Assembly (NCBI GenBank): GCA_029204225.1
Contig: CM055100.1
Span: 60,590,560-60,654,559 of the forward strand
Source of the DNA: Diphasiastrum complanatum
Taxonomy: Eukaryota; Streptophyta; Lycopodiopsida; Lycopodiales; Lycopodiaceae
Length of the DNA stretch: 64,000 bases
Direction of reading: 5' to 3'
Shown: positions 60,488 through 64,000 of the stretch, piece after piece
Layout: each line of letters begins with the position of its first letter
How positions within the stretch are numbered: position 1 is the first letter of the stretch
Translations under genes and position numbers: made by a program
The notes under the pieces: generated by a model
Databases searched by the model: none
The model's input: only the letters and a program-made list of their open reading frames with translations
Told to the model about the DNA's origin: nothing

Positions 60488-63230
60488 GGTTTGGCTATAA
60501 CTCAAGCTATGGTAAGCACGGTTGATAGTCAAAGTGATCTTTGGCATCAACGATTCGATCATATTAGTGCCCAAAGTTTATAGATTCTCAAAAGAGGTAA
60601 TCTAGTTATAGGATTGCTTGATATTTCTTTTGAAGGAAAAATTTGTGAAGGTTGCATTTTGGAAAAACAACACAGAGAGAGTTTTTCCAAAAGTGGAGCA
60701 AGGAGAGCCAGTGGCATCCTAGATCTTGTCCACAGTGATCTATGTGGACCTATGTAGACTAGATCTCTTAATGGTTACTTTATCACCTTCATTGATGATT
60801 ATAGAAGATGCATTTGGATTTATTTTATAAGCAAAAATTCAGATGCTTTTGCTAAGTTCAGGGAATTCAAGGCATTAGCTGAAAAGCAAACAGGATGTTG
60901 CATCAAAACTTTGAGATCTGATGGAGGTGGTGAGTATTTTTCGACAGAATCTATTGATTTATGCAAAGATCAAGGGATCAAGAGGCAGACTACAACACCT
61001 TATTCACCATAGCAAAATGAAGTTGTAGAACAAAAGAACAGATCTATTGTTGAGATGGCCAGGGTGATGCTCAAAAGCAAGGGTCTGCCAAACACCTTTC
61101 GGGCAAAAGCTTGTAGCACAGCTGCGCACATCCTGAGTCGGTGTCCTACAAAATCCTGGAAGATAAGACACCTCATGAAGCTGTTACCGGAAAGAAACCT
61201 AATATTTCTCATTTGAGAGTATTTGGTTGTGATGCTTATGCTCATATTCCGGATGAGAAACGAAGGAAATTGGATGCAAAAGCTATCAAGTATATTTTCT
61301 TTGGATATGATGAGGAGGCCAAGGCATACATGATGTATGACACAAATGCACAGAAGCTTGTAATTTCTAGGGATGCTACATTTGACGAGATGGGTCGAGG
61401 TGAACAATCTGAAGGAATCACTGAACATTTTGATGAGGGAGCAAAAGTACAGGTCAAGAAGGAAGTGGATTTTGATATAGAAAATCCATTGGACAAAGGC
61501 AAGCCTGATGCTGAAATTCCCAAGATAGTACCTAAATGGTACTTATCAGTCACAGATGGTGCAAAGAAGAGAGATACTCTCGAATCTAGTGAGCAGGGAG
61601 AGCTTAGAAGTTCAAGTAGAAATCAAAAACCTCCTGCAAGATTAGAGATGAATCTAGCCCTAATGGGTTCTGTGCTCAAGGCTCAAGAACCAAAAACTTT
61701 TGATAAAACAAAGGAGCACGAGGAGTGGCATGAAGCTACGGAAACAGAAATGGAAGCTATATCAAAAAATAGGACTTGGAACTTGGTTGAGCTACCTGAT
61801 GGTAAGACGCCTATCACTTGCAAATGGATATACAAAATTAAATATGGAGCTGATGGGCAACTCAACAAATACAAAGCACGGTTGGTTGCGAGAGGATTTG
61901 AGTAGCATGAAGGTATTGATTTTGAGGAAACCTTTGCACCCGTAGCTAAGATGATAACTATATGTTCTGTCGTTGCTATTTCTGCTTTCTATAGTTGGAA
62001 GATCCAGCAAATGGATGTTAAATCTGCTTTTCTTAATGGAGTGCTGGATGAAGAGGTGTACTTAGTACAAGCTCAAGGATTTATTGAACCGGGGAGAGAG
62101 CACCTTGTTTGTAAGCTCAACAAAGCTATTTATGGATTGAAGCAAGCACCACGGGTGTGGTACTCTTGCATTGATGAACACTTTAACCGAAGGGGAATGA
62201 TAAAGAGTGATTCTAATCCTAATCTTTACATTCTAAGGCAAGATTCAGATATAGTGTTCATTGTGCTGTACGTGGAAGATTTGATTATTACAGGAAGTAA
62301 TGAGAGCTTAATTGATGAAATCAAATAAGATCTTTCCAATGCTTTGGACATGAGCGATTTAGGATTGACGCACTATTGTCTTGGCATTGAAGTATGACAA
62401 AAAGAAAATGTGGTCTTTCTTACACAAAACAAATATGCAGGAGATTTGCTTTATAAGTTCAATATGCAAGATTGTAATCCTTTGAGTACACCTATGGATG
62501 TCAACACAAAGCTTACTGCATATGATGAATTTGAGGAAGTGGATGCTTATTTGTATAAACAGCTGGTGGGTAGTTTGATTTATTTGACACACACACGACC
62601 TGATATTTCTTATGCTGTTGGTGTTGTTAGTCAATTTATGCAAGATCCTAGTCAAACACACTGGAAGTATGCTAAACGTATTCTCAGATACATTCAAGGG
62701 ACATTGAATTTTGGTTTGAAGTATGATCAGCCTGAAGTGTTAATATTGATAGGATATAAAGATGATGATTGGGCAGGTAATATTGATGACAGAAGCTCTA
62801 CCAGTGGTCATACATTCAGTTATGGTACAACTACAGTTTCATGGAGCAGCAAAGAGCAACCTACAGTAGCCTTATCCTCGACGAAACTGAATATCAAGCA
62901 CTCAGCAATGCTGCACAAGAAGCGGTATGGTTACAAAGATTGCTTGTGGATCTAGGTCAACCATAGGTGGATGCAACTATTATATCTTGCGACAATCAAA
63001 GCTGCATTCACCTTGCCAAAAATCCAGCTTTACATGCTCGAACCAAGCACATCGAAATACATTATCATTTTGTTCGAGAGAAAATTCTTGATGGAGCCAT
63101 TGATCTTGTTTTCTGTAAATCTGAAGATCAAGTGACATATATTTTTACTAAGTCATTAGGTAGATGTAAATTTGAAAAGTTTCAACTCTACCAGGAATAG
63201 AAGAATGTAATTTTATCATTGAGGGAGAGT
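60488..63230 (+). pseudogene. Copia element F: pre-integrase, integrase, RT and RNase H
   Basis: Plus-strand blocks: SDLWHQRFDHI and CEGCILEKQHRESF (HHCC, from 60525); integrase with LDLVHSDLCGP, FIDDYRR, TLRSDGGGEYFS and NEVVEQKNRS; from 61141 TPHEAVTGKKPNISHLRVFG; linker and RT start MEAISKNRTWNLVELPDGKT; RT from 61951 with QMDVKSAFLNGVLDEEVYL and the active site IVLYVEDLIITGS; SALDMSDL-type end; RNase H from 62410 with HTRPDISYAVGVVSQFM, WAGNIDDRSSTSG and HARTKHIEIHYHFVREKILD. Stops occur at 61005, 61903 and 62326, with a shift near 62885. Gag, protease and the 5' LTR are missing. Confidence 0.87.
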
Positions 63231-63470
63231 GTTAGAAATCAATGATAAACTTCATTGTTACACTTCTTAGTTACTGTTTACGATGTACTTTATTACTAGC
63301 TGTAACTAGTTGTTGGCTAGTCTAGTAGTCTACTCCTAGGTTCTCCCTCTCTATCAAGGTTCAGGGTTTATATGTACATTTTACATTCAATATGTGGTAG
63401 TGTGATAGAGTGATATTGCATGTTCTTCTTCCGTCTCCCTACTTGGTGATTGTTTATGGTGAATGTTTGA
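63231..63470 (+). repeat. 3' LTR of element F (right limit uncertain)
   Basis: CATTGAGGGAGAG, a purine tract, is followed by TGTTAGAAATCAATG at 63231, a standard Copia LTR start. TCTCCCTCTCTATC lies near 63343. No second copy exists in the window, so the end is a guess. Confidence 0.6.
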
Positions 63471-63589
63471 TGTTGCATTTCTGATTGTTGACAGTAATTG
63501 TGAATCCTAAAGGCAATTGGAAAAAATGAAAATACAAAAAAATACAGATGGATTTTGATTGTAAAAGGACAAAGAGAAATTCCAAAATT

Positions 63590-64000
63590 TTTGTGATGGC
63601 GAGTTATACTACATGAGTAATAACAGACGTGAGTAGTAGGATTATAACTCGTCGAGCTGTCCACTTGGTAAAAATGATGATCAGAACAATCTGTGAAGAT
63701 GGCGAGTAGTGAGAAACTGATGGCGAGTAATAACTGGCAAGTATTGGCTCTGATAGTGAGTAATAAATTATAACTCGCCGGTCACCAGGAACATAGATTA
63801 GTACGAGTACACACCTCAGTTCTGATGGCGAGTAAAATTGATGAGTAAAAAATGAAAAAACTCAGATGACGAGTTATAACTAGCAAGTAATAAAAGGGCG
63901 AAAACCTAAAAAATTGGAGGAAAAATTCAAAATGGCGAATAATGGCTCTGAGCGCGAGTAATAAGTTATAACTCGTCGGTCACCAAGAAGATGTCCTTGA
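63590..64000. repeat. Repeat built on GGCGAGTTATAACTCGCC-like words, about 200-base period
   Basis: GATGGCGAGTAATAACT, TTATAACTCGCCGGTCACC and related words recur in both orientations. The segment around 63745-63795 (GGCTCTGATAGTGAGTAATA and GGTCACCAGGAAC) is repeated at 63945-63995, giving a period near 200. The core GCGAGTTATAACTCGC is palindromic, as in the other foldback repeats. It runs off the window edge. Confidence 0.75.

Overview
The window looks like AT-rich nuclear DNA of a land plant. Two things show this. One ordinary plant housekeeping gene is present, the cytosolic ribosomal protein gene RPL17 (uL22), with GT-AG introns and telo-box motifs in its promoter. Around it lie nested Ty1/Copia and Ty3/Gypsy LTR retrotransposons whose primer binding sites are the plant initiator-tRNA type (TGGTATCAGAGC). 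The large repeat-filled introns, an R2-like non-LTR element, a DUF7869-like pseudogene and an N4/N6-type DNA methyltransferase-like pseudogene make me favour a fern or another non-flowering plant. That placement is inference; no sequence search was possible.

Layout. 1-3.9 kb: mostly empty, with a possible minus-strand first exon at 2.0-2.2 kb. 3.9-10.3 kb: an old minus-strand Copia (H), cut open by a young complete but non-autonomous Copia-like element (J, 4304-9037, TSD CAAGA). 10.6-13.4 kb: a decayed minus-strand gene with a DUF7869-like domain. 14.1-20.25 kb: a plus-strand intron-containing DNA methyltransferase-like pseudogene, split inside its SAM-binding motif by Copia element I (15310-20040, TSD AGTGG). 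20.3-23.3 kb: fragments of a Copia (G) and a Gypsy (D).

23.3-35.2 kb: a tangle of element A (Copia, gag to integrase deleted), element C (Copia gag-PR-IN) and element B (LTRs plus a long non-coding interior). One LTR of A was split by B, and its two halves now lie 7 kb apart in opposite orientation, which records an inversion. 35.3-40.2 kb: Gypsy element E on the minus strand. 41-42.8 kb: decayed Gypsy RT. 42.8-45.6 kb: a frameshifted non-LTR retroelement with reverse transcriptase, zinc-finger-like and restriction-like endonuclease regions.

46.1-53.8 kb: RPL17, seven coding exons encoding 182 residues. It is the only gene here that reads as intact. Its introns hold palindrome-rich foldback repeats, a hAT-like MITE and tandem arrays. 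53.8-58.8 kb: intergenic repeats. 58.9-59.5 kb: two minus-strand exons of an unidentified single-pass membrane protein. 59.8-63.5 kb: two Copia fragments head to head, the larger (F) keeping integrase, RT and RNase H. 63.6-64 kb: repeats built on a GCGAGTTATAACTCGC-like core.

Apart from RPL17 and possibly the membrane-protein exons, nearly all coding signal here is transposon-derived and broken. The most interesting themes are the methyltransferase pseudogene interrupted in its signature motif, the split-LTR inversion, the non-autonomous element with an unexplained ORF segment, and a recurring class of short palindromic-core foldback repeats with several different core sequences.
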